From Rotaria socialis (lineage: Eukaryota > Rotifera > Eurotatoria > Philodinida > Philodinidae): 64,000 nt of DNA. Numbering within the stretch: the stretch's first letter is position 1; every line of letters starts with the position of its first letter. A program made the position numbers and the translations under genes. Below the pieces are notes generated by a model. It saw nothing but the letters and a program-made list of their open reading frames with translations. It was not told where the DNA came from and made no database searches. This document shows, piece by piece, positions 14,501 to 25,295 of this stretch. Location: contig CAJNYU010002220.1 in NCBI GenBank assembly GCA_905331475.1, positions 186,001 to 250,000 of the forward strand, given 5' to 3'.

Positions 14501-17500
14501 TCTTTCAAAGTCGTCAAATTGGATGAAAATACAAAAATATTCAATGCATCTTTTTTGTCTAACTTGATCTGAAGAGAATCTTCAAGTGTCAATATTAATT
14601 ACAAGTCACTCATTGTGTCCATGCCACAGACTGTGAAAGAAATATCGCTGATATATAGTCAAAGATTTTAGATCAATCAAGTCTTATCAGAATATGTAAA
14701 CTACATCATACCGTATTTCATCCGTGAAGATTTTAATAAAATAATCTATCTGTGTAATTGTAAAGAGTAATTACATTGTGTTGCATATAGTAATTGCTAG
14801 CGGATTATGCTAACAACTTTTATTTCTGAGAATTATTTATGAACGGTTTTTATTTTTCAACTATCTTCAATTTCTTCAACTATGCCAATAGTTAAATTAT
14901 TCATATTTCAAATGGCTCTTTCATAGTTTTTCTTTTTTCTCATGTATCTTTCCATAGAGAGTCATCACCGATAAATAATTCTCGAAAAAAACAACTTTCT
15001 AAACTGACTTGCTATTTAAAAAGAAAGTAGTACTAAAATATATTTAATTCAGAGTAAAACTATACGGAAAGCATTTTTGGAATACTTTGAAAACAGGTAA
15101 TGCAATTTTTCTAACGTAAGATAAATTTTCAATAAATCAGAATTCGTGTTAAAAAGAACTATCGAACAATTAGAATATAATAGGCATTTTGTTTTTAGTG
15201 ACTATTTTAAAATCATATTCATCGTCATAAAAGAAAATGTTTTAGATATATTAATATCATTGATTTGTTCGAAATGCAATTCATTGAATATACTCTCAAT
15301 AGAATGCATCGAAGTAAAATAATTCGCAAGTTACTAATTTATTCAATTCAATAATTATCAAATCAACAAGAGGTACTCTAATAGATTATTTCAGATCATA
15401 GTATTGTTAATTTAAAAAAACAATTAATATCTACAAAAATAAAAATGTTAACTTAATTTAGTATTTGCAAAAGACTTCGTCATATTTACTATAGAAGCTG
15501 TAATTTATCTTTTGTATTACAATTAAATATTCTAGATTCATTTATACTCATGAATGTATATTTTTCGATTAATAACGATATCACTGAACATTCTATCTTT
15601 AGCAGATATGTCATAATAAAAGAAATCCTTTGATTCTATTTTTTTTAATCTAAAATCTCAATCGAAATGATCATATTATTATTAGTTGATGAAACTTTGA
15701 AGAAGATTAACTTTGTTGAATTCTTTTTAAACAAATGTGGATTTATTAATTCAAGAAAACAGAAATATTTATCCTTGCTGAAACATCGGATATATGTGAA
15801 GAAGTACGAGAATTTATTCGTAAATACTAATTCAAGTAAAACATCCAACGTTTGAGTTTTTATGATATGCTAAGGTATACACTATATGATTCGTAAAATA
15901 TTTATCAATTGAAAACGATAAGCAAACTACACATAACTTAATCTCGATTTTATCTAATATAGATAAATAATCGAAAAAAAGAAAAAAATCTTATCACAAA
16001 AGCTTTTTCTCACTTGAAAAAATACTTATGCTTATCATTCTTTTAAAATAGATTTAACTAAAAATGGGTTATCATTCATATGTTCTTTATGAGTTTGTTA
16101 ATTAAAAATGATACTAAAAAAAAGAGGGATCTACTTTTTATGTTCATTTAAAATGAATTAAAATTTCGTTTCTCATTCATTTAGTTGTCTCGAAAACTGA
16201 AGATTTTATAATCAATAAGACAGCTTGTTACGATAATTCAAAATTATATTGTTATTTAATTTCTATAAATATATAAATTCAACATATTACGCTAGTATGT
16301 TTCTGTTTGTGTGAGAAAATCAAAATTTACAAAAAAAAGAACATAATTCATATATACATTTGTATTAATATCTTAATTGTAGACGATGTGACAATATATT
16401 TTAGCTATATAAATATTAAAGTAAGTAAAACTATAAAAATGTTGCTTTATCTGGTAAATAAATCTTAACTCAATCTTTTTTTTCTTATTTCAATTTAAAA
16501 AAAGAAAATACTCTTACCTGTTGATCAAAATGCATTGCAGAAAGTGAATTGATTTCATTGAGCGTAACATCTTGCAATTGACGTCCCTGGAACAAAGAGA
16601 AATGTATACCTAATTCATGTGTTTCGTTGTTTTTTATTAGAAAACACAAAAGAAATACGACTCTCAAGAGATTCACACAGGAACATTTGACTCGTTTGAG
16701 CACGTCACGATAATCAATATAATGTCACTTTCACAGACATCACTTCAGTCATACAATCGAATAATGTGCATGAGCATAACGTGATTAGTTTTTTTTTCAT
16801 TCTTTGTCATTTTCATCTAGTACTTTTCTTTTTCTTTTTGATTCTTCTCGCCTTTTCATTCTCTATTAAATGGAAGCGAAAAACGATGATTATCTTAAGG
16901 ATTATATGTTCTTTTTGGTTGTCATCATCTATATTATATGCGCTTAATGATGGTAACAAAAGTTTAATAATTAATCTTCAATATGGAGATTATTTAACAC
17001 AGAAAAATCAATAAGTCATTTGAAAGACCAGATCAACAAGATTGATGAAAGAAGCAATAAAAATATTGAAAAACAGATTTTTTTAAAAATATTCACCTCT
17101 TTATCCAGAATTTCACGAAGAATTTCAAGTTTTTCAGTTAATTCTTTTGATTCTTCTTCAGTTAAATCAGATGGTAATTCAACATAAGTATGAATTAATA
17201 GAGAATGTTTTGTTGGATTACATGTTCGAGTAACTTGTCCTTGTCGATTTAAAATCGATTCTGAATCAAGGTTAATCCATCGTTCATTGCCATTAATTAT
17301 ATTTGCATTCGATTTTATATTTATTATATCTAGATTATCATTACGATTCAAACTAATATGACATAATCCCAGCAATTTATCTCTAAATGGACCGCGTTCC
17401 CATAATTCAATTTGAAGGCCAGTCGAGCGATCAGGTACGTCACTTCAAAAGGCAAAAAAAATCAAATAAGATTTTTCATTTAACATTTATGCTAGTAGAG

Positions 17501-20500
17501 AAAAATAGTTTTAGTTTTAGCAAAAAAAGCAACTTATTCATACAGTAAACGGAAGAAATCGGTATAACTTTCAAATTTTTCCAAAACAAAATAATCATTG
17601 ATTCTTGGCGATGAAGAGGAAAGAAAGAAAACCTAAACGTTGACAAGAAGTCGAGAAATTATTTTCTTTTTGTTTTTATAAATAGAATAAAAAATAACAT
17701 AGTAAACTATTCATTTCATACAAAAACATACCAGTAATCATTTACAAGGCTTACAAACTAAAACAGTAAGTCTGAAGAGATTATTAGTTATCAATGTGCA
17801 CTCTCTAGAACTCTAAACTACAATTATAGTCAAAACAGATTTTTAGCGAATGTCACTAGAACTGCTTTATTCGAAGTTCAAATCTTTTTGTTTTATTATA
17901 CTATTCAAGTTTAATACAATATAAATAATTTTCTATTTTATAATGCGTTAAAAAATAAAAATTTATTTTATTTTTTATAGCTTTTTTAATGGAAAAGAAA
18001 TAGCTTAAACGAGTTTATGTTTAAATATACTTGCATGGCCTTTATTTGCTTGCTTTTTTTTGAAAAAAAATAACAATATTCTTATCTCAGGCTGTACTCA
18101 GATCGAGCGTAAAATAAAGGAAATTCATCTTCACTTTATTTCCGGAAATGTTGAAAGGAGGTGGTCCTTTTCAAGGACTATTCGACACACTGTTATTAGG
18201 AGGAAAATCCCGTCAATAAGAATCTTTTTTTCCTTATCATTCAGAATATTTTCACTTTAATTAAATATAATATTGGTTTAAATGATTATTTTTGTTTTTC
18301 ATATTGTTATTTTACATTTACTATCACGTTAATGTAAAGACAAACGATAAACATTAAAGAAAGAAAGTATTCATCTATCGACCATTGAGCAATAAAGACT
18401 CTCGTGACTAACAGGTCAGGCATTATGACTGTTTTTACCACAAAAATATGGATCTTTGCCAAAAACGACAAAAATATTTTTTTACTATATTGTATTTTTC
18501 AAAACATCTTGTTCTGAAAAATAGTTAGATATTGAAGTTTAATATAGTAAATATATTTGAACACTTCGATTTTCAACCGTATTGAGATATTTCAGAGCAA
18601 GAAAAATTCATAAGGAATCATAAATTGTATCTGTATGTTTCCATTTGAAGCGATAATTTACGTTGTCTCTTACAAAAACAGAGCACCGAAGTAGAAACAA
18701 TGTCTATTAGTGACATTTATATCTATGGATGTCGATGTCGAACTAATTGCCAAATAGATTCCAAAAGATATGTTAAGATTTTAGGGTGGAAATAGACAGG
18801 TCCTTCCTCATTCTCATGGACGACGACTGATAAGAAGAAATTTGTCACGAATTGGATAGCTCCTAGTTTTAAGCAAAATCAGTTACATGTAAATTTCGAG
18901 CGGATTGTGTTCATACTTTTTCTAAACGATTCTTAGCTCGTATAAATAGTTCAACGCTAAAAATTAATTGTTGTAATCATGTAAAAGAAATATGTTTACC
19001 AGGGAAATATGTAACGGAAATTTCGAAGGATCTTACAACTTATAAAAGGTTAATACTTAAAATTGAACTGAAAAATTCATACTACATACGAACACTACCG
19101 AATAGTACACAAGTACTTTTTGTGTGTTTATTTGATTTATACTGTCAAAACAAACTTGACAAGAAAGTTTAAGCTGAAAATAATTAGGACAGAAAATATT
19201 ATTTAATTTAAAATTACATTGAAACTCATGTTCGAACTTTTTAATGTAAATTACGGAATTTAGACCTGTCAATATGACAATATATAGAAAAACTTCTTTT
19301 CGAAACACATGATATTCAAACCGTAAAATTGTTCGAGAAGACGACATAGTTACCACAAAAAATTTGCCGATCTTGAAAAATCTTGGTATTTTGGGAAATA
19401 TCTAATTATTCGTCAGTTAGTGAAGTTCATTATTTAAAAAAAATTCAAAGGACTACTTATCAATTTATGTATTTTTTAACTACTTTTTTTGATACACATA
19501 AATAATAAATCGAGTTTTTAGAAATTTGTAGAGGATCCTCTTTGAGACGATGAATATTCTAATTGTAAAATTATTATACCATGCAAAGTTGGTATTAGGA
19601 ACTAACATGATTGCTTAAAGTAAAGAGCTGAAAAACATTAACGGACAAATTAGTTTCGTGATTTGATTTGTGTTTAATTGAATACTTGAAAAAAAACCGT
19701 AGAACTTCTCAATTCATCTACTTTAGACAGAGCATTGATCAGTTTGTGTTTCTATGAATCAAATACTTGAAAAGTAATAAATACACATGGTTTTCTAATT
19801 AATCATTTTTGAATGAAAAAAACTTTACAAAAAGTTTTTAATTATTATCTGAAAAAATTGATCAATGGATTATTTTTGATAGTACAATATGTTTCAGTTT
19901 TTACAAAAAAAAAGGTTTTTTTGCCATACATAATCAATGAAAAATGAATGAAGGCTTTTTTTATTGACTTATCATTGCTAAATCAGATCGACGTTAAAGC
20001 AGTGAAAACTATGTGGTTCATTATTTTCTCATTAAAAACTGCTTACGACGATAAAAATAGAAGATCAGTCTTTGTTTTTTGGTAGTTCAGAAAACAGAAA
20101 TCAATAAAATATACTTGTTTTGTATTTTGTATAATGCAATAAACAGATTTCCATATAAGTTTTTCTGATTCTAAAGTGAAATATTTTATTCGTTTCACTA
20201 AAGTAAGTCGAAACTGTCTCATACACTTTACTTTAAACAAAACAAACACATGTATTTTCTCGTCAAATTTTGAGACAAAGCACATCTTGCCAATATTGTT
20301 TTCTCCGTTTCATTTATTCTCAGAAAAAATAACAGAATACAGAATAGAGTTAGTCAAATGTCTTTCATCAAAATTACATGAAAAGAAAATAGATGTTTTC
20401 GTACTTAAGATTAAATGAAAATAATAATGTCACGAATGACTTCATTATTCAATGAAAGTAATCTTGTTCAGTATTTATGTAATTTCGCACGATCGGCAAA

Positions 20501-20933
20501 AGAATCACTGGAATCAATTATTGGACACTAAATTATTTATTTATCATTATTTTACTTTAAAAAATAAAATTAATCTCTATCTACAGCTCTGAGTTGATTC
20601 TATCATAAAATATCTTGTACGAGATCTAATATGAGAACCTGTTCCTATTCTTTTGTTTCAAAACTACGCAAAGATTTAATTTAATAATTTCACTTACAAA
20701 TAAAATTCTTGTTCCCACTTCGGTTGTTGACCTTTCACAACACTTGTGGTTGATTTGACATTATCAATTTTTAGTATAACATAAGAATAGCATTCGTCTA
20801 TTTGTAAAAGAATTAATTCGTTAAATGTATATTAATGAGAAAGAATAATAAACTGACTGTCTAAAGCTTGTATTTTTGCAGATTTGACTAAGACACAAAG
20901 AAGAAGTGACGCTGTAGATGTTGGCGATGACAT
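242..20933 (-). CDS. unc-13: UNC-13/Munc13 synaptic vesicle priming protein, long isoform (3' end outside window)
   Basis: Presynaptic protein that opens syntaxin and primes vesicles; the C1 domain binds diacylglycerol. Coding exons read right to left: 20858-20933, 20698-20797, 17097-17442, 16518-16586, 12923-12965, 12534-12861, 8656-8863, 4887-5135, 4591-4787, 2620-2725, 2493-2567, 2189-2408, 1509-1629, 1322-1428, 1096-1237, 988-1029, 624-930, 454-551, 242-392. All junction phases agree, giving 995 codons before the edge. The first three exons give the N-terminal C2A domain (NVKSTT, QPKWEQ, WERGPF and WINLDS match Munc13-1). Exon 2189-2408 gives the C1 zinc domain ([24 protein letters not shown]). 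Exons 1096-1237 and 988-1029 give C2B ([23 protein letters not shown]). Exons 624-930 to 242-392 start the MUN domain ([30 protein letters not shown]). The start at 20933 is the first ATG in frame with C2A. The small exon 12923-12965 is the least certain. Confidence 0.93.
2726..4590 (-). other. unc-13 intron, no gene seen
   Basis: AT-rich intron between exons 4591-4787 and 2620-2725. It contains short (TA)n runs near 3488-3502 and 4532-4552. Open frames inside are short, low in complexity and show no recognisable protein. Confidence 0.7.
5136..8655 (-). other. unc-13 intron with a tRNA-like insert
   Basis: A 3.5-kb intron between exons 8656-8863 and 4887-5135. It holds a (TAA)n microsatellite near 5538-5570, an (ATT)n run near 6299-6320 and a tRNA-like sequence at 6996-7066. 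I see no further exon with conserved Munc13 residues. Confidence 0.65.
6996..7066 (-). repeat. tRNA-like sequence with Pol III A and B boxes (tRNA pseudogene or SINE head)
   Basis: On the minus strand, positions 7059-7048 read TAGTTTAACTGG, a perfect match to the A-box consensus TRGYNNARNNG. Positions 7015-7006 read GGTTCGAGTC, a perfect B box. A five-pair anticodon-type stem can be drawn between them. The acceptor stem does not pair, the T-stem has a mismatch, and the residue before the anticodon is not U. It is therefore not a convincing functional tRNA. A tRNA-derived SINE head or a decayed tRNA copy fits best. A TTTT run follows just downstream. Confidence 0.55.
8864..10118 (-). other. 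unc-13 intron after the short first exon, nothing recognised
   Basis: AT-rich spacer between the alternative first exon and the first common exon. In long-isoform transcripts it is part of a larger intron reaching 12533. No exon-like block or repeat was recognised. Confidence 0.6.
10119..10858 (-). CDS. unc-13: unc-13 alternative first exon (short isoform)
   Basis: An exon of 246 codons plus 2 nt opens with ATG at 10858 ([17 protein letters not shown]). An in-frame TAG lies 33 bases upstream, so this ATG is the first usable one. It ends in a GTGAGT donor at phase 2. The long-isoform exon 12534-12861 also ends at phase 2, and the next common exon (8656-8863) begins with the single base both need. 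No AG near the start of this exon has the phase to accept splicing from 12534, so it reads as a separate first exon rather than a cassette. The protein is Ser/Gln/Asn-rich with a long Asp/Glu tract near residues 170-205 and no recognised domain. The short form would lack C2A but keep C1, C2B and MUN. Alternative short and long starts are known for C. elegans and Drosophila unc-13; equivalence to those is inferred. Confidence 0.8.
10859..11350 (-). promoter_or_regulatory. unc-13: Candidate internal promoter / 5' UTR of the short unc-13 isoform
   Basis: This stretch lies directly upstream of the alternative first exon. Its right-hand part around 10950-11050 is clearly richer in C and G (for example the CGACGGCGCG run near 10970) than the AT-rich intron around it, followed by pyrimidine-rich tracts. 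No TATA box stands out. The call rests mainly on position before an exon that must be transcribed from within the long-isoform intron. Confidence 0.4.
12966..16517 (-). other. Long unc-13 intron, nothing recognised
   Basis: A 3.5-kb AT-rich intron between the exon ending in FDQQ (16518-16586) and the 43-nt exon 12923-12965. It contains scattered homopolymers and TA runs. No coding block was recognised on either strand. Confidence 0.6.
17443..20697 (-). other. Long unc-13 intron splitting the C2A domain, nothing recognised
   Basis: A 3.25-kb intron inside the coding region of the N-terminal C2 domain, between WEQEFYF and DVPDRSTG. The short open frames within it show no recognisable product. 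Confidence 0.6.
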
Positions 20934-21554
20934 GAACAGGTTTAATCATCTAGAAAGAAAACTACATGACGACAGATTCTTAATTGTATGACCAATCATC
21001 ATATGACTTCATCATCATGATTATTAACCGGATTTCATGTCTCAGGTTGATAATCACGATTCAATGGCGAAGAAAAAAATGGAATAAACAAACTCAGTTA
21101 CTGCATATAACAATCAACGACAATAAATCAGTGCTATTGCTTTTATTCTGTTTCTCACACAACGGGTTTTTCTAGCAAAAGGTATAGAAGAATTGGAGAA
21201 AAAGGATTAAAATACCTAATCCTATTTGCCAATCGCAATAATATTGTTGTTGTTGATTTTCTTGCAACTTGTCACTAGCAACACATTATACTGGTACATA
21301 ATCTACCCATTAAATTCATTTTCGAAACATTCTCGAATATTTTTCAAACAAATATTTTCTGAAAGTTGTTTGTTCAAAAAATATTTTAACGGACACTATT
21401 TCTTTTATCCGATTAACGAAAGGTATGCTGTTGTATGGCGCCACCTATAAATTCATTGAGTTATCATATATATTATATTATAACATTTGTTTTTCAAATG
21501 ATTGTTCCGTATGATTTTTACTCAAACCCTAGACGAACTCTTTTGGTCTGTGTA
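20934..21554. other. Upstream region of the unc-13 long isoform
   Basis: AT-rich sequence immediately 5' of the long-isoform ATG (minus strand) and before the first transposon end at 21555. It should contain the long-isoform promoter, but no specific motif could be identified. Confidence 0.4.
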
Positions 21555-21811
21555 ACCAGGGGCGTAAGTCAGGTCTCAGCGCNGGAGACTTCATGGAAGC
21601 AGTATTCCGGTGAAATGATCCGGTGACCGGATTTATTCGGTTCTGGCCGGAATCGACAGGAACCTGTCAAAACTGGTAGCCGGATACGGTTTCCGGATTC
21701 CTGCATCGAATTCCGGACAATTTCCGGTGGGTTCCGGTCGGAAACAGCGAGTTTCTTGCAGGTTTTCGCCAGAAATTCACGGAATACTGCGTCAGGAATC
21801 ATTGTCCTGGG
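21555..21811. mobile_element. CCCAGG-family foldback element, copy 1 (contains an N)
   Basis: The right end is CCTGGG (21806-21811). Its reverse complement continues as CCCAGGACAATGATTCC, matching the ends of the copies at 24741 and elsewhere. The left end reads ACCAGG. Both sides are flanked by TA, consistent with the 2-bp target duplication of the other copies. The interior is dense in TCCGG/CCGGAA words. A single N at 21583 marks an assembly gap. The left end also resembles a hAT terminus (CAGGGGCG), so the left boundary is the weak point. Confidence 0.5.
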
Positions 21812-22014
21812 TATATTTAGGAGAGGGATGGAAGAGAGACAGGAGGTACATTAGAACAATGGAAAGAGAGTAGAAAGAGAAGGAAGGAGAATCATCAAAG
21901 CGTGCCATCAATATCGGCACAGTCTGCGCAGGAGATACTTGAAAATCTTGATCAAGAAAATCATGCGCTATGAACCAAACTTGAGGTCCGCGCATGTCCA
22001 GTGCAGAAAAAAAA

Positions 22015-22138
22015 GTTCGACTAGGGAGAGTATTGGTAGTAACACTAACTAGAGTCTCTACTTAAAAAGCTTGTTATTTGATTATTTTTTATAATAATTT
22101 AACTTGCCTCAATATCAATGAAGCTACCCTAGTCGAAC
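22015..22138. repeat. Short inverted-repeat element (GTTCGACTAGGG ends)
   Basis: GTTCGACTAGGG at 22015-22026 is repeated as its exact reverse complement at 22127-22138, enclosing 100 bp of AT-rich sequence. Runs of A outside the left arm and T outside the right arm extend the symmetry. It could be a very small MITE or a simple hairpin. Confidence 0.45.
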
Positions 22139-22429
22139 GTTTTTATTCAAGCGCTTGCCAATACGTGAGCTCAAGATGTTCATGTTTTTCATGCGCATGC
22201 CAAAAGCGTTTCACTAGGGTATGAATCAACTTAGACAACAGTGTTTCAATTAGTGAGCAAATTCGGCTCTTGTAAATCGTGTCAACCATTTTTCTTTTTT
22301 TTTAAATTCAATACGTTATTTGTGCAATAGCATCGACAGCTGGTGCAAATCTGCCAACAATTATATTTGAAATACTGACGTCTTCTAAGAGGGAAAGGGT
22401 CTGGAACGTGCGTAGACGGGGTAATATAT

Positions 22430-22610
22430 TATCGCCAATTCATCGTTTCGCCAATTATAGTCTTCGCCAATTGGAGAAATTCCTCACGCAATTCGCCAAT
22501 GGGTGAACCAAGGAATGCGAAAATATTTTATTTATTGGCAAATGTCACACTAGTAATTCGCCAAATTGGCGAAAGTCACACTAGCAATTTCGCCAATATG
22601 AATGAATTGA
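22430..22610. repeat. CGCCAATT word cluster, left
   Basis: The word TTCGCCAATT or its complement AATTGGCGAA occurs many times in 180 bp, in both orientations, separated by AT-rich spacers. A related cluster lies at 23915-24060. The two share a block of about 45 bp with the pattern GCCAATxGGTGAACxxAAGAATG followed by ATTTATTGG. They probably form the subterminal regions of one larger element or two related copies. Confidence 0.5.
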
Positions 22611-23133
22611 ATCGGAACTCAAGTATAGTACTTGATATTCTTAGTGCACAAACTAAATTAGTCTAGAAGCGCGACTTTTTAGGCTACCTGCTCCTGATTA
22701 CAAACATTAATGAGTTTGAAATTGTTTTAATTAGAAGTTAGACCAATGGGGAAACACTACTCCTGGATCCTTGGATTCTGACGGCTGCTCATAGATCTTG
22801 CACTGTTAGTTAGAAAATAAATTATAGAGAAAGTAGAAGGATATTCAAGGAATGCCTATATGAATTCAGTGATGAATTTCTACTTTCTTGAAAATAAAAT
22901 ATTGATTTTCTAGTTTGGGTTTTATGCAGTAAATTAAATTGAATTTCTATTATTTGGAGAATCAAGCATTTTCTAAATAATAGAAATTTGATGCAGGAAT
23001 CATAAACGTTTGAAAATGCTATAGATAATTTAAAGTCGATTTTCTACAAAATAGAATTTAAAAAAAATGACAGTGTGGTGGATTTTATGGATCCTAGCAG
23101 ATTCTATGAATCTTGGTGGATTATAGCATCCAC

Positions 23134-23495
23134 CAGGAGTCACTTCCCCCCTGCGATGTTTAGTTAATTCGGCAATGTTAGTTTCATATAATTATTAAGA
23201 TTAAAACGAATAATGATTCTTTTAATAGTTGATATTTTAGATAGAATCAAATAATGTATTATATATATCTTTAAGCTCTTGTAATAATTTTCACACTCTC
23301 ATAGAGAGAACAAAATGTATCAACTAACTAGACGCGCCAAACATAACATAATTCAATTTCAAAATGCGACAAAGAAAAAGCGATGAAGACGAAAGAGAGA
23401 AAAAGAACATATAGCGAGAAACTCGCGCGAAATCAGAAACAAGACATATGACGACACACGGTGCCGTCACACACACACACACCCCTTGAGTTATA
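23134..23495 (-). mobile_element. Diverged hAT-like MITE, inverted relative of the copy at 25892
   Basis: Read on the minus strand, this segment follows the same order of blocks as 25892-26369: an ACACACACAC/GTGTGCG region, CGAGTTTCTCG, ACATTTTGTT, TATTTTAGATAGAATC and GATGTTT-AATTCGGCAATG. Its left end (CAGGAGTCACTT) corresponds to the right end of the other copy. The right end is decayed and no target duplication is visible. Confidence 0.5.
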
Positions 23496-23914
23496 GACTA
23501 ATTAGTTTGTTATTTATTCTATTTTATTGCATATTATATGAAAAAAGCAAGGCCTGCCCATTACAGATATTAGCAATACAGAAGAGCTACCATGTCAGAC
23601 CATAGCAGCCAGGCATGGGTACTATTGCAGAAGTAATCTTGGTCATCGTTCGAGATACGAAGTAACAAGTAACCCTCCATTACTGGTGTAAGTAAATAGG
23701 TAATGCCCTAATATGGAGTTTTGAAATTAAGATCGACTTTTCACTAGGTATTTTGCATTACTTTAGTAGGTCTAAGGGATCTGTGCGAGTTCCATAATTG
23801 CCCCGAAGGCACTGTGCGAACAAGCTTTTTCATATAACTATCACATTTCTTTCTTTATTTGAAATAAAAATAATTTCAGCAAACTGAGCTTAGTTCGTAC
23901 ATTCAATGATTACA
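23496..23914. other. Spacer in the transposon block
   Basis: No gene recognised. The sequence near 23660-23780 has repeated AGTAA/TTACT words (GTAACAAGTAAC, CATTACT, TTACTTTAGTAGG), which may be another decayed word-rich insert. Confidence 0.3.
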
Positions 23915-24072
23915 ATTGGCGAATGTCCCACTAGTAATTCGCCAATTGGTGAACACAAGAATGTGAAAATATATTATTTATTGGAGAATTTCGTGAGGAA
24001 GTTCGCCAACGACAAATATACAATTGGCGAACTTCACAATTGGCGAAATTACATAGACTCGCGTAGACAGCG
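23915..24072. repeat. CGCCAATT word cluster, right
   Basis: AATTGGCGAA/TTCGCCAATT words recur, ending in ACAATTGGCGAAATTACATAG followed by ACTCGCGTAGAC. The left cluster starts after GCGTAGACGGGG, so a GTAGAC word accompanies both outer edges. Confidence 0.45.
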
Positions 24073-24601
24073 AAAATAAAAAAACATTTAAGTTTATAGT
24101 GTCATGCAGACAAATTCTTGCAATAATTCCTTGATAATCGGTTAGCTTTTTTTTCTAACAAAGACATCGCTTACCATTATAAGATACTATTTAAGAGGAG
24201 TGATTATATTAATAGAATAAATCGTTTTTTTTTTAAAGATATTTTTCTCAGTTCATTGACAATATCTTACGTAATTCGACAATTTCCACATGATCTCTTG
24301 TATCTTCCATTTTGTGTGGCCATAAATATGAATCATTTTGTTGATCAGATATTCACCGCCCACTTGTTGAATATCACCACCTTTGAACATATCTGATCCA
24401 GCGGCCATTTGAGATATAGCTGATTTGGCCACATTGGAAAAAAATGATGATTTGATGTAATTTGGCTTGTTCTTCCCGAAACTTAACGTTCGATGCAGCT
24501 CAAAAGCTTCATGAATCTTTTGCGTGGGATCAGTATATACTGGAAAAGGACATTTCGTATGTTTTACGTACTGCTCAATGAGATCGGAATGACCACAACC
24601 A

Positions 24602-25295
24602 CCTAGGTCGACTAATCCGACGACGAATTCTATCGGATCCTTTAACATTCTACTAATCGACGAAATACAATTGAATTCTGGGTTTCGGAATTATTGACGA
24701 ATCCGACGGGAGAATTTTAAAAAATATCAAAATTCTATTTCCCAGGAGAATGAATCCTAGCCTAGGATCCGATGAGTTCCGATAGGTTCCTATTGGAATC
24801 CGACGGAGCTCTTCGGAAGGCGCAAGGAAACTATCGGATTATCGTCGGATTCCTGGTTCCGGAATCGATATCGGATCCTAGTATCGGAAACTGATAAAAT
24901 CCGACATCAACCGTCAATCGGAACCGGAATGCTTCGGACTTCATTGGTTCCGACAATCGGATATGATTGGAAATACGACTGTCGGATCCGACATTGATTC
25001 CTCAACCAGGAATCCAACGGAATTTCCTCGGATGGTAGAACCCCATAGAATCCGATGGGATTCGGTATCGGATTGATTCACCTGGGTTAGCGCAAAAACG
25101 CTTTTTAGAGGTTGAATATAGCAGGTTTTTTTGGCGCATCGGATCCCAGAGTAGGATAGGATCGGATAGTATCGGATTCCGATCCTACAGATCCGAAGCC
25201 CAGAATCCGACGGAATCTGTTGGTTCTTGTCGGTTTTCATGTAAGATTCGATGCAATCCGTTTTAAGATCGGATTGTAAGAATGAACCACCTGAA
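24602..25295. mobile_element. CCCAGG-family foldback element, copy 2 (outer, hosts copy 3)
   Basis: The left end is CCTAGGTCGACTAATCCGACG. The right end, reverse-complemented, begins TTCAGGTGGTTC and reaches AATCCGATC. These match the family ends CCCAGGTCGACTGATCCGACA and CCCAGGTGxxTxAATC. Flanks give a 2-bp duplication, CA on this strand and TG on the gene strand. The interior is made of repeated ATCGGATTCCGAT-like words in both orientations. Without the nested copy and its duplication the length is 346 bp. Confidence 0.7.
24741..25086. mobile_element. CCCAGG-family foldback element, copy 3 (nested)
   Basis: The left end is CCCAGGAGAATGAATCC (24741). The right end, reverse-complemented, is CCCAGGTGAATCAATCC (ending 25086). 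TT flanks both sides, as expected of a 2-bp target duplication. It is 346 bp long and carries the same GGAATCCGA/TCGGATTCC words as its host copy. Confidence 0.75.

Noticed and set aside
21557-21580. hAT terminus (CAGGGGCGTAAGTCAGG) starting a separate element
   Set aside because: No matching right end or 8-bp duplication was found, whereas TA flanks and the CCTGGG right end fit the CCCAGG family.
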